Assembly: GCA_934565415.1 (NCBI GenBank)
Contig: CAKTHQ010000003.1
Location: 34,202 to 98,201, forward strand
DNA: 64,000 bases
Source: an uncultured Oscillospiraceae bacterium
GTDB lineage: Bacteria; Bacillota; Clostridia; Oscillospirales; Oscillospiraceae
Direction of reading: 5' to 3'
The notes beneath the pieces were generated by a model. That model did no database searches. It saw only the letters and a list, made by a program, of their open reading frames with translations, and was not told the DNA's origin. The translations under genes and the position numbers were made by a program. Position 1 is the first letter of the stretch, and each line of letters begins with the position of its first letter. Positions 17,169 to 24,315 of this stretch are shown here, in pieces.

Positions 17169-17516
17169 ATGCGGGAAGTTAGACAGGTGCCCCAGGGCAA
17201 GGCATCGTTTGCATTGTATCTCCAAAAGGAGCCGGACGGCAATATCCGCGGCAGCTTCTTACCGGAAAACGGCGGCAAGCCGGTGCCCTTTACCAGCCTT
17301 TCCCGGATGGCGCTTTTGATGGAGGAAGCTATGGATGTGCCCCAGGAGGAGGGCAAGCAGATGATTGCCCAGACCCCGGATCTGGAGGTAGAGATTCTTT
17401 TCCGCCAGAACAGCACCTGGCAGGGCGTCCTCCGCCGTCCCGGCACCCGAGAGAGCCAAAACTTCCGCAGCGTACTGGAGCTGCTGACCCTGCTGGAAAG
17501 CAATATGGCAGAATAA
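17169..17516 (+). CDS. Conserved hypothetical protein paired with BTAD regulator
   Basis: 115 residues, starting seven bases after the regulator stop and clearly in the same transcript. It is soluble and beta-rich at the start (SFALYLQKEPDGNIRGSFL), with a C-terminal WQGVLRRPGTRESQNFRSVLELLTLLE segment suggesting an amphipathic helix. No cysteines, no catalytic motif and no transmembrane segment. The WQG...FRSxLELLxLL pattern suggests a conserved small family. Its fixed position implies a partner or effector of the regulator, but this is inference. Confidence 0.55.
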   Translation: MREVRQVPQGKASFALYLQKEPDGNIRGSFLPENGGKPVPFTSLSRMALLMEEAMDVPQEEGKQMIAQTPDLEVEILFRQNSTWQGVLRRPGTRESQNFRSVLELLTLLESNMAE

Positions 17517-17521
17517 TTTTC

Positions 17522-17548
17522 ATCCACCCCGTTTGGGGTGGATTTTTG
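17522..17548 (+). terminator. Intrinsic terminator
   Basis: ATCCACCCC at 17522-17530, loop GTTT, GGGGTGGAT at 17535-17543, then TTTT. It ends the regulator operon. Confidence 0.9.
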
Positions 17549-17576
17549 AATTTATTGCGTGGATAATTGACGGCGA

Positions 17577-17605
17577 TTGACATGACAGAAGATTAATGCT
17601 ATATT
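17577..17605 (+). promoter_or_regulatory. Promoter of the peptide/exporter operon
   Basis: TTGACA at 17577-17582 and TATATT at 17600-17605 with a 17-base spacer, 54 bases before the exporter permease start. It is the only strong promoter I see for the operon to 25893. Confidence 0.75.
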
Positions 17606-17658
17606 AATGTCGTTCGATTTTTATCATGCAATCGATTCATACCAAAGGAGAATGTATC

Positions 17659-18450
17659 ATGCGCTCCCAAAACACCCCGGCATTTGCGCAACAATTTAAG
17701 CGATATCGCCCGCTGATCCGTGAGCTTGTAACACGTGATTTAAAAATAAAATATCGCAGAAGCTTTCTGGGGTATGTCTGGAGCCTCCTAAATCCGCTTC
17801 TTATGATGACCATCATGTCCATTGTTTTCTCCTACATGTTTCGGTTCAGCATTCCCAATTATCCGCTGTACCTGATTTGCGGCCAGACGCTGTGGGGCTT
17901 TTTCAGCGAAAGCACAAGCGCGGCTATGACCTCTGTGATTTTAAACGGACCGCTGATTCGAAAGGTTTATATTCCTAAGTATATTTTTCCTATGTCCCGG
18001 GTGGTTTCCAGCTTTGTCACTATGAGCTTTAGCCTGGCGGCGATTCTGATTGTGATGCTGGCAACGGGAGTTCGCTTGAGCTGGTACCTTCTTCTTTTTC
18101 CAATCCCCCTTATTACGCTGCTGTTTTTTTGCATGGGCCTGGGGATGGTACTGGCGGCGCTGGCAGTTTACTTTCGGGATGTTTTACACCTGTATGATGT
18201 AATGATTCTGGCGTGGATGTATTTGACCCCTATTTTTTACCCCATAAGTGCTTTGCCGGAAAGGGTTGCCTGGCTGATTCGGCTGAACCCATTGTATCAT
18301 TATGTGACCTTTTTCCGGGAAGTGGTGCTTTCCGGTGCTTTCCCGGAGATGCATCTTTGGGTTGGTTGCATTGGATATAGCATTCTCGCTATGGCGCTGG
18401 GAATGCTTGTATTCCAGAAGCTGCAGCGAAACTTTATTTTGTACTTATAG
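17659..18450 (+). CDS. ABC-2 type exporter permease (polysaccharide/teichoic acid type)
   Basis: 263 residues with six hydrophobic helices. The N-terminal amphipathic stretch LVTRDLKIKYRRSFLGYVWSLLNPL is the signature of Wzm/TagG/RfbA-type permeases, which export lipid-linked glycans across the membrane with a separate ATPase. AAAGGAG precedes ATG 17659. The gene is visibly less GC-rich and uses more TTT/ATT codons than its neighbours, hinting at transfer. It heads the operon; the ATPase follows after 12 bases. Confidence 0.85.
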   Translation: MRSQNTPAFAQQFKRYRPLIRELVTRDLKIKYRRSFLGYVWSLLNPLLMMTIMSIVFSYMFRFSIPNYPLYLICGQTLWGFFSESTSAAMTSVILNGPLIRKVYIPKYIFPMSRVVSSFVTMSFSLAAILIVMLATGVRLSWYLLLFPIPLITLLFFCMGLGMVLAALAVYFRDVLHLYDVMILAWMYLTPIFYPISALPERVAWLIRLNPLYHYVTFFREVVLSGAFPEMHLWVGCIGYSILAMALGMLVFQKLQRNFILYL

Positions 18451-18462
18451 AGGGGAAGGGCC

Positions 18463-19209
18463 ATGGAAGAGACGGAAAACATCATAGAAGTCCAAAACGT
18501 GACCATGCGCTTTAACCTTTCGGAAGAACGGACCGACACCCTAAAGGAGTATTTTATTAAGCTGGTGTCCGGAAGGCTGCATTACACCCCCTTTCTCGCA
18601 CTGGACCGGGTCTCCTTCCGGGTAAAGCGTGGGGAGGCTCTGGCGCTGATCGGCAAAAACGGCAGCGGAAAAAGCACGATGCTAAAGATTTTGGCGGGGG
18701 TACTGTACCCTACAGAGGGGGCGGTAAAGGTGAAGGGAACCATTGCTCCCCTGATTGAGCTTGGGGCGGGGTTTGACCTGGAACTGACAGGCCGGGAAAA
18801 TATCTATATGAACGGCGCAATTTTGGGCCATGACCGTCAGTTTATGGACCTGCATTTTCAGGAAATTGTGGATTTTTCGGAATTGGACGATTTTATCGAT
18901 GTCCCCCTGAAAAACTATTCCTCCGGTATGATCGCCAGGCTGGGCTTTTCCGTAGCAACGATCGTAAAGGCGGATATTTTGGTGGTGGACGAGGTGCTGG
19001 CGGTGGGTGACTTCCGGTTCCAGGAAAAATGCCACAGGCGGATTGCCCAGCTGCTGGAAAACGGCACAACCCTCCTGTTTGTCAGCCACAACGCAGCACA
19101 GGTCAAAGCCCTGTGCCCCAAATCCCTCTGGCTGGACCATGGTAAGGTAATGGCCTTTGGGAATACAGAGGAGGTATTTGCGCTGTATGAGAATGCTTAT
19201 CGCAGCTAG
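18463..19209 (+). CDS. ABC exporter ATP-binding protein (Wzt/TagH type)
   Basis: 248 residues. Walker A GKNGSGKST at 64-72, signature YSSGMIARL near residue 150, and Walker B ILVVDEVLAVGD near residue 172. The insertion around LIELGAGFDLELTGRENIYMNG is specific to O-antigen and teichoic-acid exporters. It lacks the C-terminal carbohydrate-binding domain of larger Wzt proteins, so it should not select the glycan end itself. It pairs with the permease upstream. Confidence 0.88.
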   Translation: MEETENIIEVQNVTMRFNLSEERTDTLKEYFIKLVSGRLHYTPFLALDRVSFRVKRGEALALIGKNGSGKSTMLKILAGVLYPTEGAVKVKGTIAPLIELGAGFDLELTGRENIYMNGAILGHDRQFMDLHFQEIVDFSELDDFIDVPLKNYSSGMIARLGFSVATIVKADILVVDEVLAVGDFRFQEKCHRRIAQLLENGTTLLFVSHNAAQVKALCPKSLWLDHGKVMAFGNTEEVFALYENAYRS

Positions 19210-19230
19210 GGAAAGGGCGGTGCGGGAAAG

Positions 19231-20361
19231 GTGACACAGGTATACAGATATATCATAGCGCTGATCCGGGCGCTGATGCAGGACCGGCCCCTTCCATCCG
19301 TTCCGGAGGGGATATCCCTTGGAGAACTGTTTTCGGTTTCCAAGGCCCACGGCATCCAGGCGCTGGTATTCCGGGGCCTGAACGAATTGCAGCCGGACCG
19401 TATGGACCCGGTGTGGAAGCAATGGGAAAACCAGGTGAACCAGCTTTTGGCTCAGAGCATTGTTCAGCTGCAGGAACGGGACGAACTGATTCGCATCTTT
19501 ACCCAGGCGGGGATTGACATTCTGCCGGTGAAGGGCTGCTGGCTGAAAGAGCTGTACCCGGATATAAATGATCGCCAGATGTCGGACCTGGATATGCTGG
19601 TTCGTGGGGAGGACGTTTCCCGTGGGGAGGCGCTTCTTCTGGAACGGGGCTACCGAAAGAATGAGGTGGGGTTTCACCATACCGTTTACCGCCAGGACCC
19701 CTACCTGGTACTGGAGCTGCATACCGCTCTTCTCCCCAAAATCGATGAACACAGGAGCTATTATGAGGACGTATGGAATCGGGCGGTTGCAGGGGAAAAT
19801 CCCCACCTTTACAGGCTAAAACCGGAGGACGCCTACATCTATTACCTGGTACACCTGAATATGCATCTGTCCGAGGGCGGCAGCGGCATTCGGTCCATTC
19901 TGGACAACTGTATTTATTTGCGCGCTTACCCCTATATGGACCAGGCGTATCTGGATCGGGAGCTGGATACCCTGGGGCTTTCCCCAATGGCCCGGCAGGT
20001 ACAGGCCCTTTCCCACTGCTGGTTTGAAACCGGGCAGGAGATTCCGAAGGAGCTGCAGTCCTTTGCCCAGGCGGTGTGCGAAGCCGGTACATATGGCTTT
20101 TGGGAGAACCGGGTCCAAAACCGCATGGAGCACCTGGCAAAGCGATATCCAAACCCGGTTATCCGCTTTTTCGCCTATTGCCTGCCCCGTTTTTTTCTGC
20201 CCATGCCCACAATGAAGCGGAGATATCCCATTTTGGAAAAGCTTCCGGTTCTGCTGCCCTTTTGCTGGGCGGCGCGGGTGGCTTCTATGATGCTTCACAA
20301 CGAGGATTCCTTCTGGCAGCACCTGGGGCTGCTCTTCCGGAAAGGAGAATGCCATGGTTAA
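19231..20361 (+). CDS. Nucleotidyltransferase-fold protein (PF14907-like)
   Basis: 376 residues, probably starting at GTG 19231. The segment ILPVKGCWLKELYP (residues 97-110) followed by RQMSDLDMLV (115-124) is the polymerase-beta-type nucleotidyltransferase core of the uncharacterised NTP_transf_5 family; Asp119 and Asp121 would bind metal. Members are repeatedly seen with HPr-kinase-like and PqqD-like genes in peptide-modification loci, as here. The substrate is unknown; nucleotidylation of a peptide or sugar is conceivable. It overlaps the next gene by eight bases. Confidence 0.75.
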   Translation: MTQVYRYIIALIRALMQDRPLPSVPEGISLGELFSVSKAHGIQALVFRGLNELQPDRMDPVWKQWENQVNQLLAQSIVQLQERDELIRIFTQAGIDILPVKGCWLKELYPDINDRQMSDLDMLVRGEDVSRGEALLLERGYRKNEVGFHHTVYRQDPYLVLELHTALLPKIDEHRSYYEDVWNRAVAGENPHLYRLKPEDAYIYYLVHLNMHLSEGGSGIRSILDNCIYLRAYPYMDQAYLDRELDTLGLSPMARQVQALSHCWFETGQEIPKELQSFAQAVCEAGTYGFWENRVQNRMEHLAKRYPNPVIRFFAYCLPRFFLPMPTMKRRYPILEKLPVLLPFCWAARVASMMLHNEDSFWQHLGLLFRKGECHG

Positions 20362-21094
20362 TATACTGCTGGCAGGTACGGCGGTGGGGTTTGAGAACCG
20401 CTACCCGGACCTGGAATGGATGTGCCGGGGCTACGAGACGGCGCTTCCTCCGGAGCTGACGATCCGCGTTACCCAGGAAGAGCTGGAGGAGGAGCGGAAG
20501 AAGCAGGAGGAGGCCTTTTCCGATGGCTATCTGGAAACGGTATGCTGCTATCGCAAGGCGGCGAACCGGCTGTTAAGCAGGGATACCTTCGTGCTCCATG
20601 GCTCCGTAGTAGAGCTGAACGGGGAGGGCTACGTTTTTCTGGCCCCCAGCGGCGGCGGAAAAACCACCCAGACCCGGCTGTGGCAGCGGTATTTTGGAAA
20701 GACGCTGCGGGTAATTAACGGGGACAAGCCCCTTATCCGGATGGAAACCCAGGCCGGGGCACCGGTTTTTAGGGCCTATGGCACCCCCTGGCAGGGGAAA
20801 GAGGGCATGGGCTGCAACGCCAGCGTTCCGCTAAAGGCCCTGTTCTTCCTGGAGAAAAGCAAAAGCCCCGGCGTGGCCCCGGCGGAGGAAGGGCAAACGG
20901 TGGATCGGCTTTTCCGGCAAATGCTGATGCCCAAGGAGGCCGAAGGAATGCGGAGACTGCTTGCCATGGCGGACGCACTGGTATGCCGGGTTCCGGCCTA
21001 TATCCTGCGCTGCGATATGAGCGAAAACAGCGTACTGTGCGCCTATCAGGCGGTAAAAGGGGAGAAAGAGAATGAACATACTGCTGGCCTTTAA
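20354..21094 (+). CDS. HPr-kinase-like P-loop protein
   Basis: 246 residues. The P-loop APSGGGKTT is at 97-105, preceded by LHGSVVELNGEGYVFL, a layout shared with HprK C-terminal domains and the HprK-like kinases of lasso-peptide clusters; downstream GDKPLIR and GTPWQGK resemble their metal and substrate loops. It lacks the HprK N-terminal domain and the regulatory context of carbon catabolite control, so it is probably a tailoring kinase acting on a Ser/Thr hydroxyl of a peptide or sugar. The activity is inferred. It overlaps its neighbours by 8 and 23 bases. Confidence 0.75.
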   Translation: MVNILLAGTAVGFENRYPDLEWMCRGYETALPPELTIRVTQEELEEERKKQEEAFSDGYLETVCCYRKAANRLLSRDTFVLHGSVVELNGEGYVFLAPSGGGKTTQTRLWQRYFGKTLRVINGDKPLIRMETQAGAPVFRAYGTPWQGKEGMGCNASVPLKALFFLEKSKSPGVAPAEEGQTVDRLFRQMLMPKEAEGMRRLLAMADALVCRVPAYILRCDMSENSVLCAYQAVKGEKENEHTAGL

Positions 21095-22004
21095 CTCGAA
21101 CTACTATATGCCCGCACTGGTGCTGCTGCAATCCCTTTTGGTAAACAACCGATGGTGCCGGGACATTCGGGTGTACGTTCTGTACGCAGACCTGAAGCCG
21201 GAGGAAATGGAGCGCTTTTCCCGCCTGGCGGAGGAAAGCGGAATTGCCAAGGCAATTTTTCTGCCGGTAGGGGCAGACCGGTTCCAGGATGCGCCACTGC
21301 ACCTGAAAAGGATCTCCCGGGAGACCTACTATCGGCTGCTGGCCCAGGAGATGCTGCCGGCGGATGTGGAGCGGGTGCTGTACCTGGATGTAGATATGAT
21401 CGTCCTGGGCTCTCTGGAGGCATTCTACAACCAGGATTTCGAAGGGAAGCTGCTGGTTGCCTGCAACCGGTGGCCTGCCGGAAAAACCGATCCCAAGGTC
21501 CTGGAGCAGATGACCCTGCCGAAGGATACCGTCTATTTTAATGCCGGGACGCTCTTGTATAACCTGGCAGGGCAGCGCCGGGAGATCGACCCCAATATTC
21601 TATACGAATACCCGGCGCTTTTTTACAAGCAGCTGAAATACGGAGACCAGGATGTGCTGAATGCGGTATTCTATGGGTTGACGAAATTTGCCGATTGGCG
21701 CGTTTACAATCATTTTGACAATGATATTACCCGGCAGCGGGATGCAGAGCGGGTGCTGCGCCGATGCAAAATTTACCACTACAACGGAAACGGAAAACCC
21801 TGGACGGAGATGTACTGGGGCCGGATGGCGGAGCCCTTTTGGCAGTATGCCCAGCTCCTGCCCGAATACGCCGGGAAGTACGACGAGCTCCGGGAAAAGC
21901 AGGCCCAATACAAAAAGAAGCGCAGTGCGGACAAGGCCCGGGCGACCAGAAATAGAAACCAACAAAAGGCCAAACAGGAAAAGGAGAAGAAAAATGAAAA
22001 TTAA
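21072..22004 (+). CDS. Glycosyltransferase family 8 protein
   Basis: 310 residues. GT8 features are the N-terminal NILLAFNSNYYMPALVLLQSL, YLDVDMIVLG with the metal-binding DVD at 106-108, DTVYFNAGTLLYNL near residue 155 and KIYHYNGNGKPW near residue 236. GT8 enzymes are retaining transferases using UDP-glucose or UDP-galactose. The last 30 residues are a Lys/Arg-rich tail, possibly for membrane contact. It starts 23 bases inside the previous gene and overlaps the PqqD gene by 11 bases. Acceptor unknown; the Thr-rich peptide encoded downstream is a candidate. Confidence 0.85.
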   Translation: MNILLAFNSNYYMPALVLLQSLLVNNRWCRDIRVYVLYADLKPEEMERFSRLAEESGIAKAIFLPVGADRFQDAPLHLKRISRETYYRLLAQEMLPADVERVLYLDVDMIVLGSLEAFYNQDFEGKLLVACNRWPAGKTDPKVLEQMTLPKDTVYFNAGTLLYNLAGQRREIDPNILYEYPALFYKQLKYGDQDVLNAVFYGLTKFADWRVYNHFDNDITRQRDAERVLRRCKIYHYNGNGKPWTEMYWGRMAEPFWQYAQLLPEYAGKYDELREKQAQYKKKRSADKARATRNRNQQKAKQEKEKKNEN

Positions 22005-22257
22005 GGACGGCTTTATTCTGCGGAAGGTAGGCATTCAGTACGTGGTGGCGGCTACCGGAAAGGCCAGCGAGGGCTTTAACGGCATGATGCGCCTGAATGA
22101 AACCGGGGCCTTTGCCTTCCGGCTTTTGCAGGAGGGAATTTCTGAGGAAGCGCTGGTGCGGCAGGTCACGGAGGAGTACGATGTGACCCCGGAGGCGGCC
22201 CAGAGGGACCTGCAGGCGTTTCTGAAAAAACTGAAAGAGGCGGATGCCCTTGTGTGA
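21994..22257 (+). CDS. PqqD-like peptide-recognition protein
   Basis: 87 residues, matching stand-alone PqqD domains: the N-terminal beta strands KIKDGFILRKVGIQYVVAA, then LNETGAFAFRLLQEGISEEALV and a final helix pair with EYDVTPEAAQRDLQAFLKKLKEADAL. PqqD/RRE domains bind the leader of ribosomally made peptides and present it to modifying enzymes. Its presence four bases-level overlap from a small peptide gene's operon neighbours is the strongest reason to read this locus as peptide modification. AAAGGAGAAG precedes the ATG. Confidence 0.85.
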   Translation: MKIKDGFILRKVGIQYVVAATGKASEGFNGMMRLNETGAFAFRLLQEGISEEALVRQVTEEYDVTPEAAQRDLQAFLKKLKEADALV

Positions 22258-22699
22258 CATCCGCCTGTCTGACTACGATCCCCTGATCCGGGAGGTGCTG
22301 GCTTCCGGCGGGGAATTCCGGCTGTACCCCCACGGGACCAGTATGCGCCCCCTGCTGCGGCAGGGGCGGGACTCAGTCTCCCTGCGCCGGGTAGACAGCC
22401 CCATTTGCAAGGGGGATATCCTTTTTTACCGGCGGCCCGACGGCAGCTATGTGCTGCACCGGGTAACCGCCGTCACCTCCCAGGGACTTACCATGATGGG
22501 AGACAATCAGCTCAAGCCGGAAACGGGGGTATCCCCGGAATGGGTGATCGGTCGGGTGACCCGGATTTTCCGGGATGACAAGGAAGTAAGTCGCAGCGGC
22601 TCCGGATACCGATGGTATCTTGGGCTGTGGCGGTTTACCATATCGCGCGGTTTCCTTTTGAAGCTGTGCCGTTTTGCAGAAAGGAGGAATGTACCATGA
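22244..22699 (+). CDS. S24/S26-type peptidase with Ser-His dyad
   Basis: 151 residues. GTSMRPLL supplies the nucleophile Ser33, GDILFYRR follows at about 58, YVLHRVTAV supplies His72 in place of the Lys general base of ordinary signal peptidase I, and MMGDNQ is at 84-89. The Ser-His arrangement is that of SipW/archaeal-type signal peptidases. There is no clear N-terminal anchor; a weak hydrophobic patch lies near residue 125. It overlaps the PqqD gene by 14 bases and the peptide gene by ATGA, so it may remove the leader of that peptide; this is inferred. Confidence 0.78.
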   Translation: MPLCDIRLSDYDPLIREVLASGGEFRLYPHGTSMRPLLRQGRDSVSLRRVDSPICKGDILFYRRPDGSYVLHRVTAVTSQGLTMMGDNQLKPETGVSPEWVIGRVTRIFRDDKEVSRSGSGYRWYLGLWRFTISRGFLLKLCRFAERRNVP

Positions 22700-22839
22700 A
22701 AAAGCTGTATAGCCCCATGTCTGTAGACGTGGTAAGGTTCGAGGCGGAAGATGTGATCACCGTGTCTCGGCTGAGCGTGGATCCCACTACGCCCACACCT
22801 ACCCCCACTGAGGATCCTTGGTGGACAGGTAACGTGTAA
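22696..22839 (+). CDS. Candidate precursor peptide (47 aa), Thr-Pro and Trp-rich tail
   Basis: 47 residues, with AAGGAGG eight bases before the ATG and an ATGA overlap with the peptidase gene. Residues 1-28 look like a leader: KKLYSPMSVDVVRFEAEDVI followed by TVSRLSV. Residues 29-47 form a different tail: DPTTPTPTPTEDPWW then TGNV, with six Thr, five Pro and two adjacent Trp and no Cys. The leader pattern, an aromatic-then-acidic EDVIT motif, is common in short uncharacterised peptides of gut Clostridia. The tail's hydroxyls could be glycosylated or phosphorylated by the neighbouring enzymes. No product is known. Confidence 0.65.
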   Translation: MKKLYSPMSVDVVRFEAEDVITVSRLSVDPTTPTPTPTEDPWWTGNV

Positions 22840-22860
22840 TCCAAGATCACAGCAGACGGC

Positions 22861-22915
22861 AAGGGCCGGAGTATTCCGGCCCTTGTCAGACTCCCTTCCG
22901 GGCGTGGAGCCCGGA
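22861..22915 (+). terminator. Two hairpins after the peptide gene
   Basis: AAGGGCCGGA at 22861-22870 pairs with TCCGGCCCTT at 22875-22884, and TCCGGG at about 22897 pairs with CCCGGA at about 22910. Neither has a proper T run. They are more likely a partial terminator or 3' stabiliser separating the peptide transcript from the downstream genes than a full stop. Confidence 0.55.
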
Positions 22916-22940
22916 CCCCCCTAAAGAGAGGAAGTGTTTT

Positions 22941-24272
22941 ATGGGATCGCGCGTTGCTGCCCCCGGGCAGCGGGAAGAGAAGTTTTGCCTGCTGATTTTG
23001 CTGGCGGGCGCGGTACTAAAGCTTTGTTATGCGATCCAGGTTCCCTACTCGGTTTCTCCCCACGATTTGGGAGGGCCCTCGGATTGGGTCACCTATAGCG
23101 GCGGGCACCTGTCCTATATCCAGTATCTGTATCAGTTTCAGCAGCTGTGGCAGGGGGACAAAATGTGGGGGATGTTTTATCACCCGCCTTTGTTTCATAT
23201 GCTGGGGGCTCTGGTATTTGGGCTGTTTTACAAAAGCGGCGGCTCAGTCCAGGCTGTATTTGAATGGATCCAGCTTTTCAATACCCTGTCCGCCTGTGCC
23301 ATTGCCTTTGTGGGCTGGCGGATTTTGAAGCATCTGGAGGTAAAGGGCAGGAAGCTGGTAACGCTTACCGCTTTTCTCAGCTTTGGCCCAACCCTATACT
23401 GGCTGGGCACGGCCCTGACAAACGACTGCCTGATGACGCTTTTGCAGGCAATGACTATCGAACAGATCATCCTGTGGGCGAAAAAGCCCCATATGGGTGT
23501 GATTATAAAGGCAGCCCTGCTGCTGGCCCTGGCAATGCTTACCAAGACCTCCGCGGTCCTCATTGCTCCGGCGATTGGCTGCGTGTTTTTGTATGTATTT
23601 CTAAAAACAATTCAGGAAAAAGGGAAAATTGCCCCGCTGCTGTGGCAGTTTGCAGCGTTTTTGCTGGTTTCCGTTCCTCTGGGCTGCAGCTATGTGCTGC
23701 GCAACTGGTACTTGTATCGGCTGCCGCTGAACTATGTGGCTCCCGGCTGGGGCGTGAATGATCCCCAGTACATTGGGGACTGCGGCCTGCTCCGGCGGCT
23801 GGGACTGCCCAGCGCCAAGCAGCTGTTTTCTGCCCGCATCCATTGGGATGCCCCTAAAAAGTACTGCAACATATGGTGGCAGACCTTTTTGACCATGGCG
23901 CTGGACGAGGGAATCCTGGTTTTAAGGAACCTGGCCCAGAAGACGGCGGCGGTGCTTTTGGTCTGGTCCTGTGCCGGGAGCACACTTGCGCTTCTGGCGG
24001 GAGCGGTGCGCACTTTTTTCAGCCGTAGGACGGATGCCGCCATCAGGCTCCTTCTGGGCGTGGGGTATGGCGTGGTGATGTTAAGCTTTGTGGTATTTGC
24101 GTTTCGATACCCGCGTATATGCACCATGAATACCCGCTACATCTATATTACCATGATTTTCCTGGCAGCGGGATACGGCCTGCGGGAGGGGGAGATGCCC
24201 CGTGCCGTCCAGACTTTGCTGTGGGGAAACAGCCTGCTGAGTACGGCGCTGTATTTCCTTTGTGCGGTTTGA
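22941..24272 (+). CDS. Polytopic GT-C glycosyltransferase (ArnT/PMT-like)
   Basis: 443 residues with about ten hydrophobic helices. The first lumenal-type loop carries [11 protein letters not shown] with Asp residues and then [15 protein letters not shown], the HPPL motif of GT39/GT83 dolichyl- or undecaprenyl-phosphate-sugar transferases. Such enzymes transfer a sugar from a lipid carrier to a protein, lipid or polymer outside the cell; PMT homologues O-glycosylate Ser/Thr. AGAGAGGAAG precedes the ATG. Combined with the Thr-rich peptide upstream, an O-glycosylation role is attractive but unproven. Confidence 0.72.
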   Translation: MGSRVAAPGQREEKFCLLILLAGAVLKLCYAIQVPYSVSPHDLGGPSDWVTYSGGHLSYIQYLYQFQQLWQGDKMWGMFYHPPLFHMLGALVFGLFYKSGGSVQAVFEWIQLFNTLSACAIAFVGWRILKHLEVKGRKLVTLTAFLSFGPTLYWLGTALTNDCLMTLLQAMTIEQIILWAKKPHMGVIIKAALLLALAMLTKTSAVLIAPAIGCVFLYVFLKTIQEKGKIAPLLWQFAAFLLVSVPLGCSYVLRNWYLYRLPLNYVAPGWGVNDPQYIGDCGLLRRLGLPSAKQLFSARIHWDAPKKYCNIWWQTFLTMALDEGILVLRNLAQKTAAVLLVWSCAGSTLALLAGAVRTFFSRRTDAAIRLLLGVGYGVVMLSFVVFAFRYPRICTMNTRYIYITMIFLAAGYGLREGEMPRAVQTLLWGNSLLSTALYFLCAV

Positions 24273-24315
24273 GCCGAAATGTTCGCACCTGCAATTTGAG
24301 AAAAGGATAACGCTT

